A stretch of 35,411 nucleotides of DNA from Chitinophagaceae bacterium (GTDB lineage: Bacteria > Bacteroidota > Bacteroidia > Chitinophagales > Chitinophagaceae). Each line of letters starts with the position of its first letter. Within the stretch, counting starts at the first letter, position 1. The DNA lies in NCBI GenBank assembly GCA_020437365.1, contig JAGQWM010000025.1:1-35411 (forward strand), given 5' to 3'. The position numbers and the translations under genes are program-made. The notes under the pieces were generated by a model. The model ran no database searches. It saw only the letters and a list, made by a program, of their open reading frames with translations, and was not told the DNA's origin. Below are positions 1 through 7,456 of the stretch, in pieces.

Positions 1-1
1 A

Positions 2-586
2 TATGATGGCCGTTTCAAAGATATTTTTGAAGAAATATACCTGCAGGAATTTAAAGCTCAATTCGACAAAGCCGGTATTGTGTATGAACATCGTTTGATA
101 GATGACATGGTGGCCAGTGCTTTAAAATGGAATGGTGAATTTGTTTGGGCTTGTAAAAATTATGACGGCGATGTGCAGAGCGATACACTGGCACAAGGTT
201 TCGGTTCATTGGGCCTTATGACTTCCGTACTGGTTACACCGGATGGAAAAACACTGGAAGCCGAAGCTGCGCATGGAACCGTAACAAGACATTACCGTAA
301 TCACCGGGCGGGCAAACCGACAAGTACTAACCCGATTGCTTCCATTTTTGCCTGGACAAGAGGATTGGCTTTCAGAGGAAAATTAGATAATAACCAACCG
401 CTGATCGATTTTTGTCATACACTCGAAGCTGTTTGTATAGAAACGGTAGAATCCGGTAAGATGACCAAAGACCTCGCCATTTGTATTCATGGAAGTGGCG
501 TCAAAGAAGGTGTAGATTATCTGAATACAGAGGAATTTTTAAAGGCTTTGGATGATAATCTTAAACAAAAACTTTCTCAGTTATAA
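2..586 (+). CDS. icd: NADP-dependent isocitrate dehydrogenase, C-terminal part (5' end outside window)
   Basis: Oxidatively decarboxylates isocitrate to 2-oxoglutarate with NADP in the TCA cycle (family knowledge). The frame is open from base 2 and ends in TAA at 586, giving about 194 residues. The segments [23 protein letters not shown], the stretch ending [13 protein letters not shown], and [17 protein letters not shown] are visible. They match the homodimeric eukaryote-like NADP-IDH subfamily (human IDH1/IDH2 type) better than E. coli Icd. The aspartates of NYDGDVQSD are the metal-binding region. A strong hairpin follows the stop, and the gene faces rpsG. The N-terminal half is not in the window. 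Confidence 0.96.
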   Translation, partial: YDGRFKDIFEEIYLQEFKAQFDKAGIVYEHRLIDDMVASALKWNGEFVWACKNYDGDVQSDTLAQGFGSLGLMTSVLVTPDGKTLEAEAAHGTVTRHYRNHRAGKPTSTNPIASIFAWTRGLAFRGKLDNNQPLIDFCHTLEAVCIETVESGKMTKDLAICIHGSGVKEGVDYLNTEEFLKALDDNLKQKLSQL

Positions 587-602
587 ATTAATTTGTAGAA
601 AC

Positions 603-638
603 AAAAAAACCATCACGCCAAGGCATGATGGTTTTTTT
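603..638. terminator. Bidirectional intrinsic terminator between icd and rpsG
   Basis: A perfect 13-base inverted repeat (603-615 and 626-638) has a GC-containing core, CCATCA/TGATGG, and a 10-base loop. A run of A's on the left and T's on the right gives a U-tract in either direction. It lies between two convergent genes, 17 bases after icd and 21 bases after the rpsG stop. Confidence 0.88.
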
Positions 639-658
639 ATAAATATATTTTAATGCTG

Positions 659-1126
659 CTACACCCTGAAGTGAGAGAAAGCTTTATTGGCTTCTGCCAT
701 TCTGTGTGTATCTTCTTTCTTTTTGAAAGCGGCGCCTTCGCCTTTTGAAGCGGCTATAATTTCAGCGGCCAGTTTGTCGGACATACTGCGGCCGTTTCTT
801 TCGCGGCTGTAACGAATCAACCATTTGATGCTCAATGATACTTTTCTATCCTGGCGTACTTCCGTTGGAATTTGAAAAGTAGCACCACCAATACGACGGC
901 TTCTTACTTCTACACCCGGCGTAACATTGGCCAGGGCTTTCTTCCACACTTCATAGCCATCTTCTTTGGTTTGTTTTTCAACTTTTCCCAAAGCATCATA
1001 AAAAATAGTAAATGCTCCACTTTTTTTGCCTTCCCACATCAGGTTGTTGACAAAACGAGTTACCAGTTTATCATTGTATCTCGGGTCGGGAGCTAAAGGG
1101 AGTTTTTTCGCTTGTGCTTTACGCAT
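659..1126 (-). CDS. rpsG: 30S ribosomal protein S7
   Basis: Primary 16S rRNA-binding protein that nucleates assembly of the 30S head. The 155-residue product has the usual bacterial S7 length. It starts MRKAQAKK and contains DPRYNDKLVTRFVNNLMWEGKK, quoted here only as the N-terminal S7 signature region, followed by VEVRSRRIGGATFQIP and SRERNGRSMSDKLAAE. It lies 23 bases downstream of rpsL in the usual order and should share its promoter. Oddly, fusA does not follow: the gene ends at a terminator facing icd. Confidence 0.98.
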   Translation of the reverse strand: MRKAQAKKLPLAPDPRYNDKLVTRFVNNLMWEGKKSGAFTIFYDALGKVEKQTKEDGYEVWKKALANVTPGVEVRSRRIGGATFQIPTEVRQDRKVSLSIKWLIRYSRERNGRSMSDKLAAEIIAASKGEGAAFKKKEDTHRMAEANKAFSHFRV

Positions 1127-1149
1127 GATTCAATTAATTATAGATAAAA

Positions 1150-1530
1150 TTATTTTTTCGCTTTTTCTTTTTTGGTTCCGTATTTGGAACGGCTTTGTTT
1201 ACGGTCTTTTACACCGGCAGTATCTAAGGAGCCTCTTACAATATGGTAACGAACACCCGGTAAATCTTTTACCCTGCCACCACGTATCAAAACAATCGAG
1301 TGTTCCTGCAGGTTATGTCCTTCACCCGGAATATAAGCAATCACCTCAATCTTATTGGTTAAACGAACTTTGGCCACTTTACGCAAAGCGGAGTTCGGTT
1401 TTTTGGGTGTTGTTGTATATACCCTGGTACATACACCACGACGTTGCGGACACTGGTCCAATGCTCTGGACTTACTTTTGGCCCGGATAATTTTTCTTCC
1501 TTTTCTTACTAATTGTTGTATTGTAGGCAT
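1150..1530 (-). CDS. rpsL: 30S ribosomal protein S12
   Basis: Decoding-centre protein of the small subunit. The 126-residue product starts [12 protein letters not shown] and carries [18 protein letters not shown], with the lysines linked in other bacteria to streptomycin resistance. It also carries the [14 protein letters not shown] loop, whose Asp is methylthiolated by RimO in many species. Both lysine positions look wild type, so nothing suggests a streptomycin-resistant allele. It is the first gene of rpsL-rpsG. An AAAGG sequence about ten bases before the ATG may be a weak ribosome-binding site, unusual for this phylum. Confidence 0.98.
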   Translation of the reverse strand: MPTIQQLVRKGRKIIRAKSKSRALDQCPQRRGVCTRVYTTTPKKPNSALRKVAKVRLTNKIEVIAYIPGEGHNLQEHSIVLIRGGRVKDLPGVRYHIVRGSLDTAGVKDRKQSRSKYGTKKEKAKK

Positions 1531-1600
1531 TCTTGACCTTTAATTTTAAAATTGTGCCGTCGGGAAAGAAGATATTATTTGTCTCCAAACTGACGGGCGG

Positions 1601-1631
1601 CAAAGGTAACGGTGAGTGGTCGAATCTCCAA
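1601..1631 (-). promoter_or_regulatory. Promoter of rpsL-rpsG (Bacteroidota type)
   Basis: On the minus strand a -7 element TACCTTTG (1608-1601) matches TAnnTTTG. A TTG lies 20 bases further upstream (1631-1629), giving TTG-N20-TACCTTTG. Transcription would start near 1596 with a leader of about 65 bases before the rpsL ATG, long enough for leader control. Confidence 0.7.
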
Positions 1632-1677
1632 AAAAATAAACACCCATTTTTAGGGTTTTGCCCCTTTGGGGAAATAA

Positions 1678-1704
1678 ATCGCCCCGTTTTGGGAACGGGG
1701 CGAT
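1678..1704 (-). terminator. Intrinsic terminator after ilvE
   Basis: A perfect 11-bp stem (1678-1688 with 1694-1704, CGCCCCGTT/AACGGGGCG core) has a 5-base loop, 33 bases beyond the ilvE stop. The minus-strand sequence after the stem reads TTATTT, a short U-tract. It separates ilvE from the downstream rpsL promoter. Confidence 0.75.
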
Positions 1705-1737
1705 AGTTTCTTTCATAAAAACCTTTTTTACAAGCTG

Positions 1738-2802
1738 TTATAACTTCACCATCCAATTGTATTTATCCGGTCTTTTTCCTTCACGAATATCGTTTAACCA
1801 GGATTTTACCAACGGTGCTGTTTTCCACTTATCTACATCAAAATGCATTTCGAAATCTTTATAACGCAATTCTTTAATCATAGAAATAGTAGCTGCTGTA
1901 CCGGTACCAAAAACTTCAAATAATAAATTGGCTTTATAGGCTTCTATTATTTCATGGATGCCCAGTTTCCTTTCTTCCACTGCAAAGCCCATTTCCTTCA
2001 ATAAAGTGATGGTGCTTCTGCGAGTGACGCCATCGAGTATAGTGCCTTGTTTCATCGAAGGCGTAATAGCCGTATTACCAATGATGAAAAAGACATTCAT
2101 GGTACCACATTCCTGTACATATTTATGCTCAAAAGCATCGGTCCATAATACCTGATCGTAGCCTTTCTTCTTGGCTTCGGCTGTAGCGTACATGGCAGCA
2201 GCATAATTGCCAGCAGCTTTGGCGTAACCTACTCCACCCTTGGCAGCCCGTACATATTTTTCTTCTACATAAATGCGCATCGGTTTGCTATAATAAGGCC
2301 CGGTTGGTGCCAAAATAATCATGAATTTATAAGTATCTGAAGGCCTTACGCCAATCAATTCATCGGTAGAAAACATAAACGGACGGATATACAATGAATG
2401 GTCCGGTTTATTCGGAATCCAGTTTTTATCAAGCGTTACCAATTGCTTCATGCCTTCCATAAATAACTCTTCCGGAACCGTTGGCATTTGCATCCTGGTA
2501 GCCGAAATATTGAACCTTTCGAAATTATCTTTCGGACGGAAAATAGAGGCATTGTCATCGGCATCTTTATAAGCTTTGATGCCTTCAAAAATGGACTGAC
2601 CATAATGCAAAACCGCCAATGAAGGACTCAGCAATAACGGCTGATAGGGTTTGATTTCAATATTTTTCCATTCACCGTTTTCATAATCTGCTTCGAGCAT
2701 GTGGTCGGTAAAAAACTTTCCGAAAGGCAAATTTTCGAGGTTTACGTCTTTCAATTTGCTTTGTTCTGCTTTGCTAATTGTAATATCCATTGTTGTAATC
2801 AT
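1738..2802 (-). CDS. ilvE: Branched-chain amino acid aminotransferase
   Basis: PLP-dependent class IV (fold type IV) transaminase that interconverts Leu/Ile/Val and their 2-oxo acids with glutamate/2-oxoglutarate. The 354-residue product has the length of the eukaryote-like long BCAT subfamily. Visible landmarks are LHYGQSIFEGIKAY (about 65-78), RPFMFSTDELIGV (about 140-152), GYAKAAGNYAAAM with the likely Schiff-base lysine K195, and VQECGTMNVFF. ATGs at 2802 and 2790 are both possible; 2790 (MDITISKAEQ) leaves a slightly longer leader. It is probably transcribed alone, between its own -7 element and a terminator. Confidence 0.95.
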   Translation of the reverse strand: MITTMDITISKAEQSKLKDVNLENLPFGKFFTDHMLEADYENGEWKNIEIKPYQPLLLSPSLAVLHYGQSIFEGIKAYKDADDNASIFRPKDNFERFNISATRMQMPTVPEELFMEGMKQLVTLDKNWIPNKPDHSLYIRPFMFSTDELIGVRPSDTYKFMIILAPTGPYYSKPMRIYVEEKYVRAAKGGVGYAKAAGNYAAAMYATAEAKKKGYDQVLWTDAFEHKYVQECGTMNVFFIIGNTAITPSMKQGTILDGVTRRSTITLLKEMGFAVEERKLGIHEIIEAYKANLLFEVFGTGTAATISMIKELRYKDFEMHFDVDKWKTAPLVKSWLNDIREGKRPDKYNWMVKL

Positions 2803-2833
2803 AAAACATTTAAATTTACTGCCTGAGAAAATA

Positions 2834-2841
2834 CAAAACTA
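2834..2841 (-). promoter_or_regulatory. -7 element for ilvE
   Basis: The minus strand reads TAGTTTTG, an exact TAnnTTTG match, 32 bases before the outer ilvE ATG. No TTG sits at the usual spacing; the nearest is 26 bases away. This is therefore a partial promoter call. Confidence 0.5.
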
Positions 2842-2873
2842 ACACTTATTAGTGTAAATTTCTTTGGCAAATT

Positions 2874-3407
2874 ATGGGAATAAATAAGCTTGTATTATCG
2901 AATCAATTGGCTGCCGAACTCTATCGTAATTCGCTGGTCTTACCGCTGCAAATTAGTGGAAAAAAATCAACTCTACCACCTGAAACTACTCAGACGGAAA
3001 ACGATAATGATGGTTTGCCCTTTGCTTCAATTGGAAATAATACTAAAAAAATACTGATTCTCCAAAAAGCTGAAAACCATACACATATAGCAGATGACCA
3101 GTTACAATTCCTTATCAAAATACTTGCCGCATGTGGCTTGGGTTTGGCCGATGTAGCTATCGTCAACCAGGCGAAATATCCCACTGCTGATTTCAAAGAA
3201 ATGAATGCTTTTTTCAATGCCAAAAATGTCCTTTTATTCGATATCGAACCGGCTGGTTTCGGCCTGCCGATGCGTTTTCCACATTTTCAGGTACAATCGT
3301 TCGACGGCAGTAGTTTTTTATATGCACCCTCGCTGCAGGAATTGGCAACAAATACAACAGCTAAAAAAGCATGTTGGGCTGCCTTGAAAAAACTTTTCAA
3401 TATCTGA
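2874..3407 (+). CDS. Uncharacterised protein, possible HolD-like (DNA polymerase III psi) subunit
   Basis: 177 residues, no signal peptide or membrane segment, so cytoplasmic. Residues 1-50 look like a flexible tail rich in polar residues. Residues 58-170 look like a compact alpha/beta domain: a strand at KKILIL (58-63), a helix at QLQFLIKILAACGL (76-89), VAIVNQ (94-99), NVLLFDIEP (118-126), then APSLQELATNTTAKKACWAAL (helix, from 151). Compared from memory with the E. coli psi subunit (HolD), this last part shares spaced P, L, acidic-L, N, T, A, basic, A and W positions with the psi segment SPALTDLRANPTARAALW. That supports a distant HolD relationship but does not prove it. It is transcribed away from ilvE and precedes rdgB. 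If it is psi-like, it would act in the DnaX clamp-loader complex. Confidence 0.75.
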   Translation: MGINKLVLSNQLAAELYRNSLVLPLQISGKKSTLPPETTQTENDNDGLPFASIGNNTKKILILQKAENHTHIADDQLQFLIKILAACGLGLADVAIVNQAKYPTADFKEMNAFFNAKNVLLFDIEPAGFGLPMRFPHFQVQSFDGSSFLYAPSLQELATNTTAKKACWAALKKLFNI

Positions 3408-3461
3408 GTAAATATTGCAAAAACAAAGGTGTAAAACCTTAAATCATAGCTATTTGTATAG

Positions 3462-3469
3462 TAAGTTTG
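3462..3469 (+). promoter_or_regulatory. -7 element for rdgB, decides the start codon
   Basis: TAAGTTTG is an exact TAnnTTTG match. Transcription would begin near 3475, so the in-frame TTG at 3467 lies inside the promoter and cannot be the start. The TTG at 3497 is then about 22 bases into the transcript. No -33 TTG is seen at the expected spacing. Confidence 0.55.
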
Positions 3470-3496
3470 TGCATTCGCCAACGAAAAATATTTTTT

Positions 3497-4075
3497 TTGA
3501 AACTGATTTTTGCTACCAACAACCCACACAAAGTAGAGGAGATAAAAGCCATGCTCCATCGGGATATTGAGATATTGAGTTTGCAGGAAGCGGGTATTTT
3601 AATTGACATTCCGGAGCCTTACGATAGTCTGGAAGAAAATGCGAGGACAAAATCTGTTACCATTTATGAAATGACACATTTGCCTTGTTTTGGTGAAGAT
3701 ACCGGCCTGGAAGTAGCGGCTTTGGGTGGAGCACCGGGTGTAAAATCGGCCAGGTATGCAGGTGAAGACCGTTCTTTTGATGCGAATATTGAGAAGCTTT
3801 TGAGTAATTTGGCCGAAAAACAAGACCGGTCGGCGAGGTTTAGAACCATTATTTCCCTTATTTTAGATGGGAAAGAAAAACAGTTTGAAGGCATTTGCCC
3901 CGGCAAAATAATTGACAGAAAGAAAGGGACGCATGGATTTGGCTACGACCCAGTATTTATTCCCAATGGTTCGGCTAAAACTTTTGCAGAAATGGAACAG
4001 GCAGAAAAAGCTATTTTTAGTCACCGGCGCAAAGCCACCGATAAACTGGTCACATTTTTGAATAATCTGATATAA
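3497..4075 (+). CDS. rdgB: XTP/dITP diphosphatase (RdgB/HAM1 family)
   Basis: Hydrolyses XTP, ITP and dITP to the monophosphates plus pyrophosphate, keeping deaminated purines out of DNA and RNA. From a TTG start the 192-residue product begins with the canonical MKLIFATNNPHKVEEI. It continues with DSLEENARTK (substrate loop), FGEDTGLEVAALGGAPG with the likely general base D68, SARYAGE, THGFGYDPVF and FSHRRKA. No ATG is available at the conserved N-terminus, and the alternative upstream TTG (3467) falls in the promoter. The sigma-factor gene follows 10 bases after the stop, so the two may be cotranscribed. Confidence 0.95.
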   Translation: MKLIFATNNPHKVEEIKAMLHRDIEILSLQEAGILIDIPEPYDSLEENARTKSVTIYEMTHLPCFGEDTGLEVAALGGAPGVKSARYAGEDRSFDANIEKLLSNLAEKQDRSARFRTIISLILDGKEKQFEGICPGKIIDRKKGTHGFGYDPVFIPNGSAKTFAEMEQAEKAIFSHRRKATDKLVTFLNNLI

Positions 4076-4085
4076 ACGATAAACA

Positions 4086-4655
4086 TTGGAAAGCAACCAA
4101 AACATACCCGAAAACGACCTAATTGAAGGATGTATAGAAGGCGACCGGCGTATGCAACAAGCTTTGTACGGCCGATTCTCGCCAAGGATGTATGGTGTAT
4201 GCCTGCGTTATGCTACCAACGCTGCCGAAGCGGAAGACATTTTGCAGGAAGGATTTATTAAAGTCTTTAAAAAAATGCACACATTCCGTAAGGAAGGCTC
4301 TTTCGAAGGATGGGTAAGAAGAATTTTCGTAAACACGGCCATTGAACATTTCAGGAGAAGAAAATACCTGACACCGGTTACTGAAAAAGAAGAAAATACA
4401 ATCGAAGGAAATTATACTTCGGTATTGGATGAACTGGCCGAGCAGGATATTTTACAATTGATCCAGGAATTATCGCCGGGTTATCGAACCGTTTTTAACC
4501 TGTATGTGATAGAAGGTTATACCCATAAAGAAATAGGCGATATGCTGGGCATTAGTGAAGGTACCAGTAAATCGCAGTTGTCGAGAGCCAAAGTGATTTT
4601 GCAGGATATGGTGAAAAAATTTATAGATAAACACAGAAAAGCCCGTTCAAAATAA
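4086..4655 (+). CDS. ECF-family RNA polymerase sigma factor
   Basis: A 189-residue group IV sigma-70. Region 2 runs over about 25-92 (LYGRFSPRMYGVCLRY, AEDILQEGFIKVFKK, GSFEGWVRRIFVNTAIEHFR). Region 4 runs over about 122-175 (LSPGYRTVFNLYVIEGYTHK, EIGDMLGISEGTSKSQLSRA). An in-frame stop at 4080 leaves TTG 4086 as the first possible start. The first ATG (residue 23) would remove the start of region 2, so TTG is chosen. It is followed by an exported protein and then a membrane protein that is probably its anti-sigma partner. The target promoters cannot be read from this window. Confidence 0.93.
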   Translation: MESNQNIPENDLIEGCIEGDRRMQQALYGRFSPRMYGVCLRYATNAAEAEDILQEGFIKVFKKMHTFRKEGSFEGWVRRIFVNTAIEHFRRRKYLTPVTEKEENTIEGNYTSVLDELAEQDILQLIQELSPGYRTVFNLYVIEGYTHKEIGDMLGISEGTSKSQLSRAKVILQDMVKKFIDKHRKARSK

Positions 4656-4676
4656 TTAACCATCAAAAATTTAGCA

Positions 4677-5309
4677 ATGAAAACAACTTATTTTCTTCTG
4701 CCGGCATTGCTGATGTTTGTTTCATTTACTTCCAAAAAATCACCGGATTTTTGTGCCTGCTGCGGCGAAAAAGACCAATACATCGTCAGCCAGGATGAAG
4801 TAACTGATTATCAAAAAGAATATTTATTCGCCAAACTAAATTTTGAAAAAAAGGTCGGGCATTGTTATGTCATGACAGAAGACATAACCGGGTTGGGCAA
4901 AGGAGATAACAGTGCAGTTTATGCATCTTTCAACAGCGTTGATGCACAATACAAAAAAAATAACTGGGTATTTAGTTTCGGTACCAAAGACGGTAAAAAA
5001 GGTTCATTGATTTTACCACTGCCCGATTCAGTCCGTGCATCGCATATTGACATACATGAACCACAACAAAAAGGTGAAATTGTTTTGTATAAAGATTTGA
5101 TTTTTAAAAATGAAGTCGTCGCCGGTACCGGTATTTTCAGTGCAGGTTTTTCCAAACCGGTTTTTTACAAAATGGTCATCCAGGGACGTGGAAATAATTG
5201 TGACAATCCCGAAGATTTTAAACACTGGCGACTCGATATTGAAGGTGAAAATGCCCACTATTCATTCTGCGGTACTTTTCATGCAACGTATTCAATCAAG
5301 ATGCAATGA
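4677..5309 (+). CDS. Exported protein of unknown function in sigma-factor operon
   Basis: 210 residues. The N-terminus (MKTTYFLLPALLMFVSF) is a hydrophobic export signal. The cleavage site is unclear and there is no good lipobox. The mature part begins with a CACC cluster (C26, C28, C29) and has three further cysteines: one in GHCYV, one in NNCDN and one in FCGTF. The rest alternates hydrophobic and polar residues, as in a beta-rich periplasmic domain. I recognise no family. It begins 21 bases after the sigma-factor stop, and its own stop overlaps the start of the next gene (ATGA), so translation of the two is probably coupled. This suggests a role in sensing or signalling with the sigma/anti-sigma pair. 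Confidence 0.8.
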   Translation: MKTTYFLLPALLMFVSFTSKKSPDFCACCGEKDQYIVSQDEVTDYQKEYLFAKLNFEKKVGHCYVMTEDITGLGKGDNSAVYASFNSVDAQYKKNNWVFSFGTKDGKKGSLILPLPDSVRASHIDIHEPQQKGEIVLYKDLIFKNEVVAGTGIFSAGFSKPVFYKMVIQGRGNNCDNPEDFKHWRLDIEGENAHYSFCGTFHATYSIKMQ

Positions 5310-6232
5310 CAGAAGGGCAAAAACATAAAATGTATCATTTTGCAGCACCACCACCGGATGGTGCCTGGGAGAAGATTGCCGGTGAATTGGATAATGTGCC
5401 TCTACATCATCCGTTTATTAAAAAAATGCAAACCCTGGCTGTACAACCCAATGCCACTTCTTGGCAGTTCATTGCTCTTGCACTCGATGAAGAAAAATTT
5501 AAAAATGACTATCAACAAAAACTATCAGGACTTGCTGTAACGCCCCCTTCCAGCGTGTGGGATAAAATTGCAACCGGTTTATCATTGGAAACAACAGTAA
5601 CCCATAACCGAAAAAATAAAATTTCTGTTTTGCTTCGATATGCTGCAGCAGCCTGTGTATTGGCATTACTGGCTTGGGGTGCTTATTTTTTCCTGAATAA
5701 GAATACAAAAAACGAAATACCCATTGCGAAACAAACTGATACCACTGTAGAGAAAAAACTACCTGTTCCCAATTATGATATTGCAAAAGTTCTGCAAAAT
5801 GAGAATGTCGGTATTGAAGGCATCACAGCATCTGTACAGGAAGCCCGCAATGATGCAGCACTGGAAGCCAGTAAAAAAACCTATGCAGTATTGGACAAAA
5901 AAATAAAAGACCCGAAAATTAAAAATGCGGCTGATTTTTTCTTTATGCCCGAAAGAGATGAACCCGGCGTAAGAGGTTTGGGCGATTGGACACCACCACA
6001 ACAAACCAATAATCCTGACCGGTATTTTACTTTGATAACTCCTGAAGGCCATATCATTCGTATTTCTAAAAAGCTGGGCGATATGGTGGGTTGTGTAGCC
6101 GGCGCCGAACAGGATATCGAATGCCTGGAGCAATTAAAAAAATGGCGGGCCAAACTGGCGAACCCTAAATTACCTTCTTCCTCTGCCAATTTTATGGAGA
6201 TACTGAATTTGGCCAAATCACTTGAAGATTAA
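5306..6232 (+). CDS. Single-pass membrane protein, probable anti-sigma factor
   Basis: 308 residues with one membrane helix at about 107-130 (ISVLLRYAAAACVLALLAWG). The N-terminal cytoplasmic part holds three copies of a short tryptophan motif: PPDGAWEKIAGEL (16-28), QPNATSWQFIALAL (47-60) and TPPSSVWDKIATGL (79-92). The outer-side part ends with a conserved-looking block, GHIIRISKKLGDMVGCVAG...CLEQLKKWRAK, containing two cysteines, then NFMEILNLAKSLED. The position after an ECF sigma gene, in-out topology and translational coupling (ATGA overlap) support an anti-sigma role. No classical zinc-binding anti-sigma motif (HxxxCxxC) is present, so sigma binding is inferred. Confidence 0.8.
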   Translation: MTEGQKHKMYHFAAPPPDGAWEKIAGELDNVPLHHPFIKKMQTLAVQPNATSWQFIALALDEEKFKNDYQQKLSGLAVTPPSSVWDKIATGLSLETTVTHNRKNKISVLLRYAAAACVLALLAWGAYFFLNKNTKNEIPIAKQTDTTVEKKLPVPNYDIAKVLQNENVGIEGITASVQEARNDAALEASKKTYAVLDKKIKDPKIKNAADFFFMPERDEPGVRGLGDWTPPQQTNNPDRYFTLITPEGHIIRISKKLGDMVGCVAGAEQDIECLEQLKKWRAKLANPKLPSSSANFMEILNLAKSLED

Positions 6233-6261
6233 AAGCCCAAAACGATTCATAAAAAATTTAT

Positions 6262-6690
6262 ATGCCCAGAATTAAAATTGATGTACCCGAAAAATTTGTT
6301 TTTAAATGTTCCATTCCCGTTCGCATCAATGATATAAATTATGGTGGCCATGTTGGCAATGATAAAATGCTCTCACTCGTACACGAAGCAAGAATGCAGT
6401 TTTTACAAAGCCTGGGATATAGTGAATTGCAATTTGGCGGTGCCGCACTGATAATGACTGACGCTGCCCTTAATTTTAAAAGCGAAGTTTTTTACGGCGA
6501 TACCATTTCCGTTTCCATAGCTGTAACCGATATTTCTTCCGTAGGTTTTAACCTGGTGTACCTGCTGGAAAAAAACACGGCAACCGAAAAGAAAACCGTA
6601 GCCATTGTGCAAACAGGCATGGTTTGTTATAATTATACTGCCAAAAAAATAGAACAGATACCCGGAGAAGCCCTGAAAAAAATCAGTTAG
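6262..6690 (+). CDS. Hotdog-fold acyl-CoA thioesterase (4HBT family)
   Basis: 142 residues, the length of a single hotdog domain. The signature VRINDINYGGHVGNDKMLSL (residues 20-39) is typical of acyl-CoA thioester hydrolases in the YbgC/4-hydroxybenzoyl-CoA thioesterase superfamily. D24, H30 and E42 lie in the usual active-site region, and DTISVSIAVTDI forms the central strands. The acyl substrate cannot be read from sequence. It starts 29 bases after the putative anti-sigma gene and ends one base before the opposed aroE stop, with no terminator visible between them. Confidence 0.88.
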   Translation: MPRIKIDVPEKFVFKCSIPVRINDINYGGHVGNDKMLSLVHEARMQFLQSLGYSELQFGGAALIMTDAALNFKSEVFYGDTISVSIAVTDISSVGFNLVYLLEKNTATEKKTVAIVQTGMVCYNYTAKKIEQIPGEALKKIS

Positions 6691-6691
6691 C

Positions 6692-7456
6692 TCAACGATT
6701 CCAAATTTGCCAGTTTATTTCAGCTTGCAAGGTCAACATGTCCATCCCGTTTTTAATTGTAGCACCGGTTTGTTTTGCTTTTTGCAAAAAGACGGTTTCG
6801 GCCGGATTGTAATTCAAATCAAAACAATAATGTTGTGCCGTTATACATTCATAAGGAATCAGAGGAAATTCATTGATAAAAGAATGGCTGCCTAAAGGCG
6901 TTGTATTGACAATGACGTTATATTCTCGCATAAGGGCAGGCGTTAATTCTTTATAAGTCAATACGTTTTCGCTGGCTTTTTGTCTGCTCACCAATTGGTA
7001 ATCCATTTTATTTTTTTGCAAAGCATAGCAAACTGCTGCGGCCGCACCGCCAGAACCCAATACCAACACTTTGGTATGATGTGGCTGCAATAAAGTTGTA
7101 AAACTTTTGTCAAAACCCATCCAATCTGTATTGTATCCGGTTAATTTTTCGTTCTCAATTTTTATGCAGTTGCAGGCGTTTAACCCGGCAGGAATATTTG
7201 CTGTATTGTCTAAAAAAGGAATGACTTGTTTTTTATAAGGAATCGTAACCGCCAATCCTTTCAGTGAATTTTTATTTTGCGAAATAAGTTTCGGAAATTC
7301 CGTTATATCTGCCAGCGGAAAATTTTCGAAACGGCAGGCATCCAAATTTTCCTTTTCAAATTTCTTCTCAAAATATTTTTTGGAAAACGAATGTGTCAAT
7401 GGAAAGCCAATCAATCCATACAAATGACCGGTTTCCTTATTCGTTTTTTCAATCAT
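6692..7456 (-). CDS. aroE: Shikimate 5-dehydrogenase
   Basis: NADPH-dependent reduction of 3-dehydroshikimate to shikimate in aromatic amino-acid synthesis. The 254-residue product starts MIEKTNKETGHLYGLIGFPL. The shikimate-binding SFS (S23, S25), VTIPYKK with catalytic K75, LNACN with N93, YNTDWMGF with D111, the nucleotide-binding loop VLGSGGAAAAV, and VNTTPLG are all present. A longer in-frame start at 7504 would run deep into comA and adds non-conserved residues. The chosen ATG overlaps the comA stop by eight bases (ATGATTGA), so the two genes are probably translationally coupled. Confidence 0.95.
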   Translation of the reverse strand: MIEKTNKETGHLYGLIGFPLTHSFSKKYFEKKFEKENLDACRFENFPLADITEFPKLISQNKNSLKGLAVTIPYKKQVIPFLDNTANIPAGLNACNCIKIENEKLTGYNTDWMGFDKSFTTLLQPHHTKVLVLGSGGAAAAVCYALQKNKMDYQLVSRQKASENVLTYKELTPALMREYNVIVNTTPLGSHSFINEFPLIPYECITAQHYCFDLNYNPAETVFLQKAKQTGATIKNGMDMLTLQAEINWQIWNR

